Source: Volvox africanus | Taxonomy: Eukaryota; Chlorophyta; Chlorophyceae; Chlamydomonadales; Volvocaceae | Reading direction: 5' to 3' | Assembly: GCA_030268105.1 (NCBI GenBank) | Contig: BSDZ01000094.1 | Span: 2,232,501-2,296,500, forward strand | DNA length: 64,000 nt | Shown here: positions 20,384-32,600 of the stretch, one piece after another | How positions within the stretch are numbered: the stretch's first letter is position 1 | How the letters are laid out: each line of letters begins with the position of its first letter | Translations under genes and position numbers: made by a program | The notes under the pieces: model-generated | Told to the model about the DNA's origin: nothing | Databases searched by the model: none | Seen by the model: the letters and a program-made list of their open reading frames with translations, nothing else

Positions 20384-21880
20384 TTAACTTTCGCGAGCTC
20401 TATATTCTATTAGAATAGTTTGACAGTGAGCGCTATTCCTAGCGTACACCTTCCAAGCAACAATTGCCTTGTTTCTGCAGTCCGTGGCATCGGGGGCACA
20501 GTCAGTACCTCTCACTTCCTACGCTAGGAATCCTATGTCGCTCGTTTCAGCAATACGAAGACATGTTGCCAGGTCTCCCGGTAAAGTGTTGGGCTCTACG
20601 TGGGCCTATACGACGCATGGGATCCCACGTATCGTAGGCGCCACAAAGTAAACTGATCTTACCAGGAGCCTCAGTTCCAATCCAATATAATGTCGGTATA
20701 CCAGAATGTGTGGGACGCTACTATATGTGAGACACCACGTATAATGGCGTCGACGCAAAGCCGCCAAGGCGCCTATTTCGTCATACCGCGCTTGCTCAAT
20801 TGTGCAGCTTTCTGGCAAATGATTTCGCAAATTATTAGCGAAATCAATACTTGTTAATGTCATCCAAAAATGTAACCCTGCATGGCTAACTTGAGGCGTG
20901 GATATAGCATGCCACAGGGACCGAATGGTAAAACCTTATGTAACCCCTCTGTCCATCCCTCCCTCGCTCTTTCCCCACTTGCGTTCCTCGCTTCGTGCCT
21001 CACTCTGTTTTTTCTCTCCTCCCTTCCATCCTTTCTGCCTCCCCACTTCCCTCTCTCCTTTCCTCCATCCCACCTTCCTCTCTTCCTCCCTCGGTCCTTT
21101 CTTCCGCGTTTATGGGCATAGCAGACTTTGTAAAAGGGGAGTCAGTTGTTCCTCTCTGCGTCGCCAACTCCATCTTCCCCTTCATCGCCATCACCTTGAT
21201 TTATTAGGAGTCGCACCCGTCTGAAGTGTACTTGTTTCCTTCTAATAGAACCGCCACTCTTGTGCCATAGGGCCCTCTTCCTAAGGCTTACCGGCCAGAA
21301 GGAAATGGCCACATGACGCTAACACCTGAAGTCCCGTACATTCTTCCAACCCCATTTGCCGTTCTTAAGCAACCGGCATTGGAATTGTCTCCGCGTCCAA
21401 CCTTGCACGGTTCACCTAGCATACCATATGGCCCGTATGGAAATCCCAACCCCTACTGACAAAACACCGTGCGCATATCGCCAAGCTGTTGGCATTTGAA
21501 ATTCATGTCGAAGCGCCCTCTCACCCCTTTTCCCTACATTCGTCCCTCATACCCCCCCTCTCTCCCTCCCTCATTTCCGCCCCTTCCCACCCCTATCAAT
21601 CAGAACCCCCTTCCTAATCAGCCGTGACATGATAAGTCCACCACGTAAATAGACAAGTATGTGGATCAGGGATCTGCAGAGCTTCAATCGCTGTGAAATC
21701 CGCAGTCCATAAGGAAAATCCCTTCCAGCACATATTCCTAGGTGCATTGCACGGGTCGCATCCTGGGAGGCACTTGATCGGTTACTGAACCCATCTGGAC
21801 TGCAGTCCCCAAGAAGCCGCATTCATATCTAGAACGTGCCGAATAGGCACACGCTGCATGGGACAGGCAGACGAAATGCA
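20384..21880. other. Intergenic, with polypyrimidine tract at 20941-21115
   Basis: No gene supported. 20941-21115 is almost purely C and T (CCTTCCATCC-type runs), with a weaker similar stretch at 21535-21590. The open frames in it are low-complexity artefacts. AT-rich sequence at 20399-20415 lies just upstream of the FkbM start. Confidence 0.5.
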
Positions 21881-22420
21881 TGTTTGACGCCTTCACAGCC
21901 TGAAGATGCCCATCGCTGAGTGCAGGGCCTTGCGAGAGACTCACCCACGTGGGGACGCAGCCAACAGGTTTGCAACCTCCTGGCTGTTGCGGTCGCGTTT
22001 ATCTGGCGAAATGCGCATCACCAAATAAGTTGTGTCAAAAAGCAAGCCAAGGAAAACCGGCTGCTGCAGTGGTGTATCGCGGCCGCGATCTTAGTAGACC
22101 TTCCACTCGAGGCCCAAGTCCGTCCATAACTCATCCATGACATCGGAGGCGCCTCGTACACCCGCATCAATATGCCCCAGGGCCATGAAATCGTCGACAT
22201 AATTGAGGATCTTGACCTGCAAACCCCGGCGGTCAACTCGGCCTGAAAGATTTTTGCTGCTGCTGACGCGAGTTCCACCAAAACGAGGGGGGCTTTGGCT
22301 GGCGCCGAAAGGAAGGACGACCCACTGTAAGGTCAAATGAACACGACTGCTACCTACAACCTTCAAGGAGCCGCAAACAGCTGAGAGCCGCGAGGGAAAC
22401 GAAAGAAAGGAGTTCAAAGC
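21880..22420 (-). pseudogene. Reverse transcriptase relic, DIRS-like
   Basis: Minus strand 22417-22091 gives LPFGASQSPPRF, then NYVDDFMALGHIDAG (the YxDD catalytic motif of RT) and ELWTDLGLEWKVY. In another frame just downstream is FLGLLFDTTYLVMRISPDK, matching the thumb region that follows YVDD in DIRS/Ngaro-type and related RTs. The motif order and LPFG spacing differ from the Ty3/gypsy RTs elsewhere in this window. Stops and a frameshift make it a fossil. Neither a tyrosine recombinase nor terminal repeats were seen, so the class is tentative. Confidence 0.6.
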
Positions 22421-23632
22421 CTGACCTTAGGAAGCAAGCAGGCAGCGGGCAGCTCTCGCCGCTCTCCGACTTCGAAGCCGTACCTCGAAAGCTGCACCAC
22501 AGGGTCCACAATGACGAGTTCTCAAACCTAATTATTGGCAAGCCTAAAATCCTGCATTCACGTTACCTCACGTATCCTAAATTAAAATACCGCTACACTG
22601 ATTTTATATGCTACGTCACGTACTTACGTTACTACTTCGTGAAACATAAGGGATTTTACATTGGTAATGTAATCTGTCACGTTGAGCTTGACGTAACGGA
22701 TCACAAGAGATCAATGGGAAGTTACTTCTTTGACCAGCTTTTGACCATTCCCATGCTTTGACCACCAGAATGTAACCACAAACGACAACCTTTTACAAAC
22801 TCGTTTGCCCTGGTATCTTTTAGACGTAAAGGATTTACCTTATGCATTTTTTGCGCGGAAAGTCTCAAGGTAGGCGATCCACGAAAAGAAGTCCCAGCCA
22901 AGTGTAACAGAAAGTTGCATAATTCACTCAGAGAAATGAAAAAGTAGCTATATATGATTATATGTGTTAATATGCACGAAATGTGTTTCCCGTCTCTATA
23001 CGCCAGGCATTGTCTCAGCTAGGCGCGAGCAATCGTTGGATGTCGCCTAGAAGAAGCGGTGGGCACCATCGTTGGGCAACTATGAGAAAACGACATCTTA
23101 ATATTTCGATTTAGTATTGTCATTTACTCAATCGAAATCTCGAAGAATTCGCCCCAAAAGTGTGTGCAGTGCTAGTTCCACCGGACAGGACAACGTGCTG
23201 CAGAATATCGTCTACATTCGCATATTCTCACATAACGCAAATTAACGTAACGTTGCATGTGATTGGCCATCCCATTTCAAGAACGTAGCATGTAAATGCT
23301 ATGTGTGCTTGTCCTTGAAATCAATTAACTTTTGCTTTTTGACGATAAGATTAAGCTAGATATTTTCTTGCTATGTCGCCGGAACCTTGCTTTGGCCGGA
23401 ACCTTAGTCTGGTTTCGGAGGCAATTTCGAAGAGCGTGCGGAGTTTTTGCTCAACACCATTTTCCGGACAATTTATGGCCACCTTCATGAGTCTAAAGTT
23501 GTCAAACTTGCCTTCTTGCCTCCCTGCCGTTGAAGTTAGCCATGGCGTAGACTTACCTTTGCAACCATCGCGAACGTTGATGTTGGGCTCATACATTGAC
23601 ACATTTTCAGGATTTTGTTTTAACATTCCCAT
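22421..23632. other. Upstream region of CFAP44
   Basis: No coding signal. AT-rich with several CGT/ACG-rich short repeats (TACGTCACG, TTACGTTAC) at about 22600-22700. The CFAP44 promoter should be here, but no TATA box could be placed with confidence. Confidence 0.4.
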
Positions 23633-26600
23633 ATGGGAAGATATAAGATGGCAGGAAATGCCGAAGGGTCCGAGGACCCGGACCCTTCCATTGGAGAAGA
23701 CCAAGCCGTTAGAACAGAAGATGGATCCCCTGAGAGCCCTGTTAAGTATAAAGGCGACCCAGGTGAAGGAGGAATAAACGACCTTTCGAATGTGACAGGC
23801 AACGATACAGCCCAAGTTGAAGCACAAATACCCCTAAGAACGGGGCGGGATTCTGGTGAACAGGATGTGCAGGAAGTTCCAGAAGACTCGAGTTTAGACC
23901 CTGAGCTTGTTGCACAAACGGGGCAAATTGCACGGTCAGGAGATGTTGACGACGCATCGCAAGATGCTGGTGCTCAGGCTCCTGACTCCGTAGATTGCAA
24001 CACAAGTTTGTCGCAAGGCTACACAGTACCTGCGGACGGGCTATGCAATGCTGATTTACCCATGACCGGCAGCCCTCCAGCCAATGATGCTAACCTTGAG
24101 GCCGATGCTGTAAGGCCGCAGGACGGCGCTGATGAGGGAGGGCTTGCGCAGTCAGACGCTCCAGCAACTGACCCCTCACAGCCGTCCAAATTCCCAGCAG
24201 AGGCTAGTGCTCAGACGGCCGGGGTCCGTAACTTGCAGTCACCCAGTCCAGGGTTGGGACTTGCGGAGGCAGCCGGCGTTGAAGATGTTGACACTCGCGA
24301 CGCCGCTGGCGAGCAGGCTACTTCAGGAAATGCATTAGACTCAGACGTAGCTGCGTCTCGCCCGGCCAAAGGGGAGGAGCTCGGCGTTCCTGAAGACAAC
24401 CGTGCGCACCTGCTGGCGGTTCTGGGTCTGGACACGCATCGTCATAACAACGCTCTGATCATCGATGATGACACCTTAGTGACATGCGTCGGCTCGCACG
24501 TGGTATTTGTGTCGCTGAGCAGCGACCGTCGGCGCTATCTGCGCGGCCTGGACGGTGGTGGCGTGGGAGCGGTGGCAGTGCACCCCTCACGAACGCTGCT
24601 GGCCGTGGGCGAAAAGGCTCGTAGGAGTACGGGGCCGTGTGTGTATATCTATACATATCCGGAGCTAAGATGCATAAAGGTGCGGCTGCCGTGTGTCCCC
24701 CAAACGTAAGAACCTTGTCCATAGAGAGGCCGTAGGCGGCTGTTGCCAGTTCTACTTTGTCATGGGCATGGTAAGGTATGTCTTCAATGATCTGACGTGT
24801 GGGCCCATGACATGTCCTTATATTCTACCTTCCAGAAGAGATCGCCGCTCCAGTTAGGAATTGCGATGTTTTTACCCTCTGTTTCTACCCTGTTAACAAG
24901 CGCTGTTTTCTCCCTCTGAATGGTAGGTGCTCCGTGCCGGCACGGAGCGCGCGTACAGTGCCCTTGCCTTTGACCTCAAGGGAGACACGCTAGCATCCGT
25001 AGGCTCCTTCCCCGACTTCCTGCTGACGCTATGGGACTGGCGTGCCGAATCGATCGTACTGCGCGCCAAGGCCTTCAGTCAGGACGTGTACACGGTGGCC
25101 TTCTCGCCGTTCTTCGAGGGCCAGCTCACCACCTCGGGTGTGTGTCATAATAGGGCTCCTGCTGCGGATAAACATGTGTGTGGGATATTTTAAAAAAAGT
25201 GTGCGTAGGAGGAGGTTGGTTTCGACATTGGCGTTTTGGTAGGTGACAAAAGCTATTGTGAAGATATGCGTGATCGGATGGACGGCCAAATATACGGCTA
25301 AACCAGCGCTTCATGAGCGGCTCCACTGCATTCCACTTCTTGGATTTAACCGTCAGCCTGAGTGTAGCTCTGCGTTCCTCGACTCGCGTCCTGTGGCATC
25401 TGCAGGCCAGGGGCATATCCGGTTCTGGCGCATGGCCTCCACCTTCACGGGCCTCAAGCTCCAGGGTGCCCTGGGCAAGTTCGGTAATGTGGAGCTAAGC
25501 GATGTGGCGGGCTTTGTAGAGCTGCCGGATGGGAAGGTGCTGTCCACTACGGAGACTGGCGAGCTGCTGCTTTGGGATGGAGGTCTGATAAAGGTAGGTA
25601 ACGGCGGCCGGGACACAGTGGGGGTTGGTTATCCCCTCCATGCGGTCATTCGGGTCATGAGCTGCACAATTACGTGCCCCAGTCTTTGGCGGTTGCAATA
25701 GCCCATCAGCTTATGCCTTAACAGGTTCCAGTTAGCGGAGGCCTCCCACAGAACAGTTGCATGAGCCAACAGATGCTCGGTTGGCTCCTCTACTTTAGTG
25801 CGGCTATTAGCCTGCTCGTTCAGATCGGCCATCTTGGCCGCACTCTTGCCGTCCAGGTTCTTTGGCGAGCGATCCCCATGCGATGAGGGGAAAGTGGCCT
25901 TGGATCCACCAAATTCATGACCAAACGCCGGTGTGTGAACGGCGCCCCCGGTCTGATGCACCTCCCTTCGGCGCCGTCCCTTGAACAGGTGGTGCTGCTG
26001 CGGCCGGGGGGAAGGCCCTGCCACGACGGTCCCGTGGAGGTGCTGCTACACGACCGCGCTTCAGGGATCATTTTGTCTGCTGGTGCCGATGGCGTCGTGC
26101 GCGTATGGGACTTTAACCAGGTGAACATCAGGAGCTGGGGAACTACTGCGTATGATAATTGCTACAGGGATAACCTGAGGAATGCACATGCTAATATATT
26201 CAGTTCCAACGCATATATAAACATTGCAGAGTGGCGTTCATCACCAGCGGCTCACTAACTTAGGTGGAGCCTGCTTCTCAAAAGTCTAGAGGGACGCCCT
26301 CATCCACTCACCCAATCGAATCCAAAATGCACTTGCTGGGATAAGCTCTCACCACCAACATCCAGCAGCATCTAGTGAATCAACAGCTCAATCAGCTTTG
26401 CTCCTGGTCAGCTCTCAATAATCTACTTCCTACACGATTAGTTAAACCAAGGAGTGCTAATTCACTTGCAACTTGAATCATCACCCCTCTGACAACCATA
26501 GGGTTGGTAGGAGACTTTGAACCTAGAATCTCTGGGGGCATTAGGTGCACCACAACTTCTGCCTTGGCTCCTGCCTGTATTGTTTTCTTGGATGACTTTA

Positions 26601-29600
26601 CGCATTCTACGTAGCCTGTTCGGGCCATTCCCTTCCTAATGTCACAAGGTCAACGACGCTGAGCCACGGGAGGATGGACACAGCTTGGAGTTAAAGCCGT
26701 TGGATGAAGTGTTGGTAGCACCCGGGGCTCACGTGGTGGCGTTGATGTGGGAGGGCCGGCGCTGGGTGGCAGTGGACCTGGCGGGGCGCATCTACGTCGT
26801 CGCCCTGCCGGTATCAGGCTCTATAAGTGAGTCTCTCCCTTGTATGTACGTGTGTAGGATAGGGGAGGTTGGCTTCACCCGTGGCCACTACCTGCCAGTC
26901 CATTACCTAACCCTGCGTTTAGGGCACCCTCATCCGTTCACCCATGTTTATTTCTCTGAAGTTATTAATTTTCCCGGTAGGTGGTTCAGCACCACCTGCA
27001 TCCAGTGGAATCTGCCGGATAAACGGCGGTCAAGTCCACTGCTGGTCGGCTTATTGATTACTATAACCGGATCCTTCATCGCCCTTCAACATTTTCGGCA
27101 CATCCACCCTGTAACAGTCGAGAAATCTTTATTCCGCTCAAAGTTGCGATGGATCATAGAACCTTATGGGTCACGACGGGAGTTATGTTACCACGTGCGA
27201 TCGGATGGGGTATTGATACTTCGTGAACAAACGGCAACGGATGCAAAATCCTTTGCGAATGGCAATTACTAAACACGCATATAGGACTGTTGGAAGGTTC
27301 CGCTTGTTCTAGACATAGATCTCCCTGATTTCACTTCCCATGTCTTTGGGAGCTTCTACCTGCACTCTTCTGTAGATGCACGCAAGATCTTTGCCCTCCG
27401 CCTGTCCTATGCGCAATAACCAGGCAAGGGCGCTTCTGTCCTGTGTGTGGGTAGGCTCCCGGCTGGCGCCGTGGCGGGCCTCGCCCCATCACCGCAGTCG
27501 CATGTGTGCATCAGCGCCAGCAGAGATGGTCAGATGCGGGTGCTGGACTACAGGTGCGACTTCTGGCCCTGAGACGCGATCCTTATTTAGTAAGCGCACA
27601 GCGCTACGTTACTTGTGGCACTTTGGAAACAGGATATTGCAGATGAGCAGCCCCAACGACGGCGCAGCAATAGTCGTCTGGGTTGCGCGAGGATCGTCAG
27701 GGCTTCGTCAGTGCAGTCTTAAGGTTTAGAACTGCGGCACGTAGGGGGAGCAAGGGTCTGGATTAAAACCCAAAATGAGGTTTAGCCAGCTAAAAAAGTG
27801 CCAAAGGAAGGACGTAGCGGATTCAACCGGGCATTTCTACCTCCCGTCTGGCCGCGCTTGCTCCCCCTCCGTCGTGAAAACCGGCAACCGGTTTGTTTTC
27901 TTACCACAGCTCCCTCCTGCCCCACAGGACGGGCATGATTCTGGCTGAGGCCGCCAGCTTACAGCCGATCACAGTTTTCGCTCCCATCCCAGCCTCTGCT
28001 GGCGCCGCAAGTATGGCCGCTGTGGCCGGCTACCAGGACGGTGTCGTCCGGGTCTTGATTCGCAGCGGTCCTCTGGTCAATCTAGATGCACCCGATAGTG
28101 AGGACGCCAATACGTCGCCGTTTCCTCAAGACTTGGCGCTGGTAGGCGTGGCCAAGCCCCACAAGGGTGCCGTCCTGGCTCTGGCGATTTCCCAGGACGC
28201 AGCGCGTCTGGCTACCTGCGGTGACGATGGCACTGTGTTTTTCTTTGACATGGCGCCCGTGGGACCGAAGGCGACAGCTGCGGATGAGGTGGTCGCACCG
28301 TGCGGTGTGCTGTTGCCGCGCGCATATGTGCGGCTGGCACAGGGCGGTGGGGCGGTGACATGCGCCACGTGGAGCGCAGACGGGCGAACGTTGCTGCTAG
28401 GCACCAGCCGGGGCACCATCCAACAGGTGTGCAGCGGGGTCGCCTTGGAGGACAGATACGGCTGATAGGAGACGCATTAGGTGCAACACGCCAGGGGACC
28501 GGCTGACCTCAGTTTGGCACTGACCGAACAGCGGGTCCCGAGACGCTACATCTTAGAATGATGCAGTTTCCGCGGTGTCACTCCTGTCGCGTCCGTCACA
28601 TTACTGGCTTCCGTGGTGTCCGGCCGTCGGTTATGCATATGACAGGTGGCCCTTCCGCCAGAGGGCCTGGACACCCACCACTCCTACGAATGGACGGGCG
28701 CTGCCGTGCAATCTTACACGTTTTGCGTGCCGAAACCCAAACGGCCCAAGAAGGCCAAAAAGGGCAAGGACCGGAAGGAGGGAGACAGCGCGGGGGAGCG
28801 GGGCGAGGCGCAAGATGGCGGCAGCTCGGGCCAGGCGGACGGTGATATCGCTAAGGGCGACTTGCAGGTTGGTGCCATCAACGGCAAAGCAGATAAAGAA
28901 GGGACGAATTCAATGTGAACCCAAATAGCTAAAGTCACGCGTACCTTATGTTGTACAGCGTGGCCCAAGACCTTTTCAATGGGCACAGGGTTAGGAGCCT
29001 GCAAATGGCAGGTTGCCAAGCACATGGGGTTTCCGCTAGGGTCTTAAGGGATCCATCATTGCTTCACCTCGCATCCTAGCATTGCGCCAGGCTTGGCATG
29101 AAGGCTGAGAGAAAATGTTTCTGTACAGAAATGTAAGTCGCTTTCGAACACAAACGCTGCACCCCCGTACATGAATTCCCGCTGCCTTTGTCTTGCGTTT
29201 CAAGATGTCGAATTGCTCGATCGTTTGCGTAGGTCAGGGAGGAGGGAGCTGGGCAGGGTGACGATGAGGAGGGCGATGAGGAGGGCGATGAGGAGGGTGA
29301 GGAGGAGGGTGATCAGGGTAGCCCCGACGAGCTGGCGGCCACTTGCGGAGAGCTGCTCACTATAGCTTTGGCACCCGACGACCCAGCGACGCTGCTCGTC
29401 ACGGCGGGAGGGACCGGACATGCGGCGCGAAAGGTGAGGATAAACAACCGGCAATGGAGGAAGTTGCAGCCGATCGTTGGGGCATTCAATTGGTGGGGTA
29501 AAGGCCGGTTGGGGTAAGGGGATTTTGCGGGTTGTGCGCTGGGGTTATAGTGAGTGATGAGAAAATGCGGCAGCACGTCCTCATCAGGATGTGTTCCAGT

Positions 29601-32600
29601 CAATGCTCACTGCCTCACGCCTCGTGGCGGACCCCTCCCAGCACTCATGCGGGCCTCCTCAATGTCTATCTGTAGGTAAAAGCTACTCCAACGCACTGTT
29701 CAGTCGCAGGGATTCGTTCAGCGTACCTTATTATCTGAAAAAAAGGGACTTCGCCTGGAAGTGCAATCACAGAACAAGGCCACAGAGCGGGAGAGCAACT
29801 TAGCGCCCCGCTTTGCCCTTGCAGGTGTGGCGCGTGAACTTGAACGAGCCTCTGGCAGCCCCTCTGCTGGATGGATTCGCATCGGCACCCATCACATTTT
29901 TCAATTACTCGGCGGACGGCAGCATGGCGCTGCTGGGGAGTGGTGACGGCCTGGTGCGGGTGCAAACCCTTGACGGTAAGCAGTCATCAGTACGGGTTTA
30001 TTAACGGTATGTATGGTGCGGATTCTGATTTCCCCTGGTCTATGGGATAACGGGCGCCATAATCCCAACCTGTCCTAGCATGCTTTTGGTCGGCAGAACA
30101 TGGATGTGCACACAGATTCGTGTAATGTGGTTCGTGGACTCGTTATCTGGAATATATAGGATGGTCATACCGTAACCCTTGTAACGGTCAATCCCCTAAC
30201 TCGAGAGGTTGTGCGCGATGATTGCTTAACAGTTGTCGTAAGCTGGGGGGCCATGAGGTGCGGCGTGGTTTACAAACCCACCTTAAGGCCAAGAGATGGT
30301 CCAGTGAGGGCTGGCACATGATTAGAAATCACAGAGCAAGAGAATTTGCGAAATTCAAACAACACAGGTAACCCTAGCGGACCCCAACTCTGGGGTACGC
30401 GTGTCCAATAGTGCATAACACACGCCAGCCTAGGAGCGGCATAAACATGATAACAATAATGATAATGGTAATATAGGTCAATACTAAAATACTGCAGTTG
30501 CATAACAAAGCCCATTTATTAATTGCTTATGGTTTTGCCTTCCCTTGCACAGGGCCCTACGGCGCACCCATGGGGCCCTATTGGGAGAGCGCGCTCCATG
30601 ACATGCAGACGGGCCGGGTGACGGCAATGGCGGTGTCTTACGACGGTTCATACCTACTCTCCGCTGCACGAGATGGTTCGGTCCACTTGCTGGTGAGTAT
30701 CGACCGGGGGCAGGGGTGGTAACGCACGCGTGCGGCGCAAAGCCGTATTGCTTGATCATGTCCTCCAGCAAACCAAGGGCCCTGCCTACAATGCGCGTTC
30801 TCAATGTCTCCGCACAACAAAAGCCTCTATGTTCCACGCGTCGTGCAGATGTTGCAGTTATTCGGCGCTGTGGAGCCGCAGGAACCTCCACCGGAGGACC
30901 TGCCTGACGCCAGGTTACTGCCAGCTCCCGTGGATGTGACGTCGCCTACGGCCTACACCCTCGAAGAAGAAAAGCAGCAGGCCGAACGTGACCAGCAGGT
31001 AGAGCACTTACCTGTGGCACTTGTATGGCAACTTGCAGTGCAACGACAGAACGACCGTCTTTCCTGTCTTCTTCCCGGTCCAAAGCTTGTGTCCTCAGTT
31101 CTCGATGCTTCTGGTTGGATACCAGTTTTGTGTGCAACACGATTACCTCACATACCTGCGTCTCGTTTCTGCACGCCGTGCACTGACACTCGGCTTCTGC
31201 TCACCCCAACTCTAGGTTCGCATGGCCGAAGAGAAGAAGCTTTCGGTGCGCGAGCGCTTAGCACGCATTCGGGCCGAGTTTGAGGTGCTGCTGGCGGAGA
31301 ATGAGGCGCAGGCAGAGGCACTGCGGCTGAGCCGAGAGGAGCTAGTGGTGGACCCTGGGCTCCGGGACCTGATGGAGGCGGAGGCGCTGCGGCGCGAGGA
31401 GGTGGCGCGGCTGGAGTTAGCGTGGGAGAGCGAGCGACAGCGGCTTGGGTTAGCCAAGCTACGCAGCTACTTCCTGGACGGATTGGAGATGGAGCGGGTG
31501 GTAGGTAGGGCAAAGCTGGGTAATGTTCTAGTGCGCAATCCAGCTGCTGCACCCGCTGCTCAGGGGACGCGACCTAGCAGATTTTCGGTTTTGTTCTTGA
31601 GCGAGCCATTTTACGATGGGTAAGCTGAAATCACTGGTGGTCTTGGTAGTCCTGTATTGTTGCGACCACAAGCCGTGAATTAGCACAGCTACATTGCACA
31701 GTACAACCAGGTTACTGTTGCGCGGTTATACTCCTATAAGTTCCCACCTACAGGCGCTGTACTCGTTGCGCAACGGCAGCGTTGTGACCACCTTTCGTAC
31801 CGCCAAGCTGTCGGAGGAAACAAGCGCGGAGCTGGCGGCACTACGGGCCGCAGCGGCAGCCACGGCGTGCGCGGCGGTGGCAGGTGGCGACGGCGGGGGG
31901 AGAGATGGCATGGGCAACGATGTGCGGAAAGGCAGCGACACAGGTACGTCCCGTACCCAGCGCTTACATGTCGGCATAAGCCCGCCATGGTGCGTCCACG
32001 ACAGCCATTATCTTAGGAATTGAACGGGCGACTTTTCATGCATACTACTGGAGTCCAGCTTGTGTATGAAATACCAATACCAATACCAATATACCAATGC
32101 TTCTTTCCATTAGTGGGGATAAGGAGCGATGTGCGGGCTGTTTTTTTTTACGTAGGGCGTCTTTGGTTTGCCCTGGATTTGTAAGTCGCAGTGTATGTCG
32201 TACTTCCTGGTAACGCATTTGTGTATTCGTGTTGAAGGCGGCGGCCCAGCCGGAGATGCAGCCGCGCGGGCTCGGCTGGCTGAAGCTACGGCCGCATTGG
32301 AAGAGGGTACCGCTAGCGGGAAGCTTAACAAAGCCGACCTGCGCCGCCTTTCACGCAAGCGCCGGGAGGCCGAGTGGGCGGCATTCAACGCAACCCGCCC
32401 CGACGACACGTACGACAGTCCCGCGGACCTCAAGGCTATCGAGGTGCGTTTGAATTCCCTTTTCCTGCGTTGTGCCCCGGGCGTTGGTCTCGCTGCTTTA
32501 AATGACTTCATGGAAACTCGCGGTGTTGCTGACATGCCTGCAAGTGCTACCGGTGCAGGAGGCGCGCCGCACAATTGGCGATTTCAAGCTGAAGAGCGAC

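Noticed and set aside
20882..21224. Overlapping open frames with Ser/Pro/Leu-rich products
   Set aside because: They arise from the polypyrimidine tract; translation is low-complexity in all frames.
23351..23827. 158-codon minus-strand frame at the CFAP44 5' end
   Set aside because: No protein features, overlaps CFAP44 exon 1 in antisense, and contains no recognisable domain.
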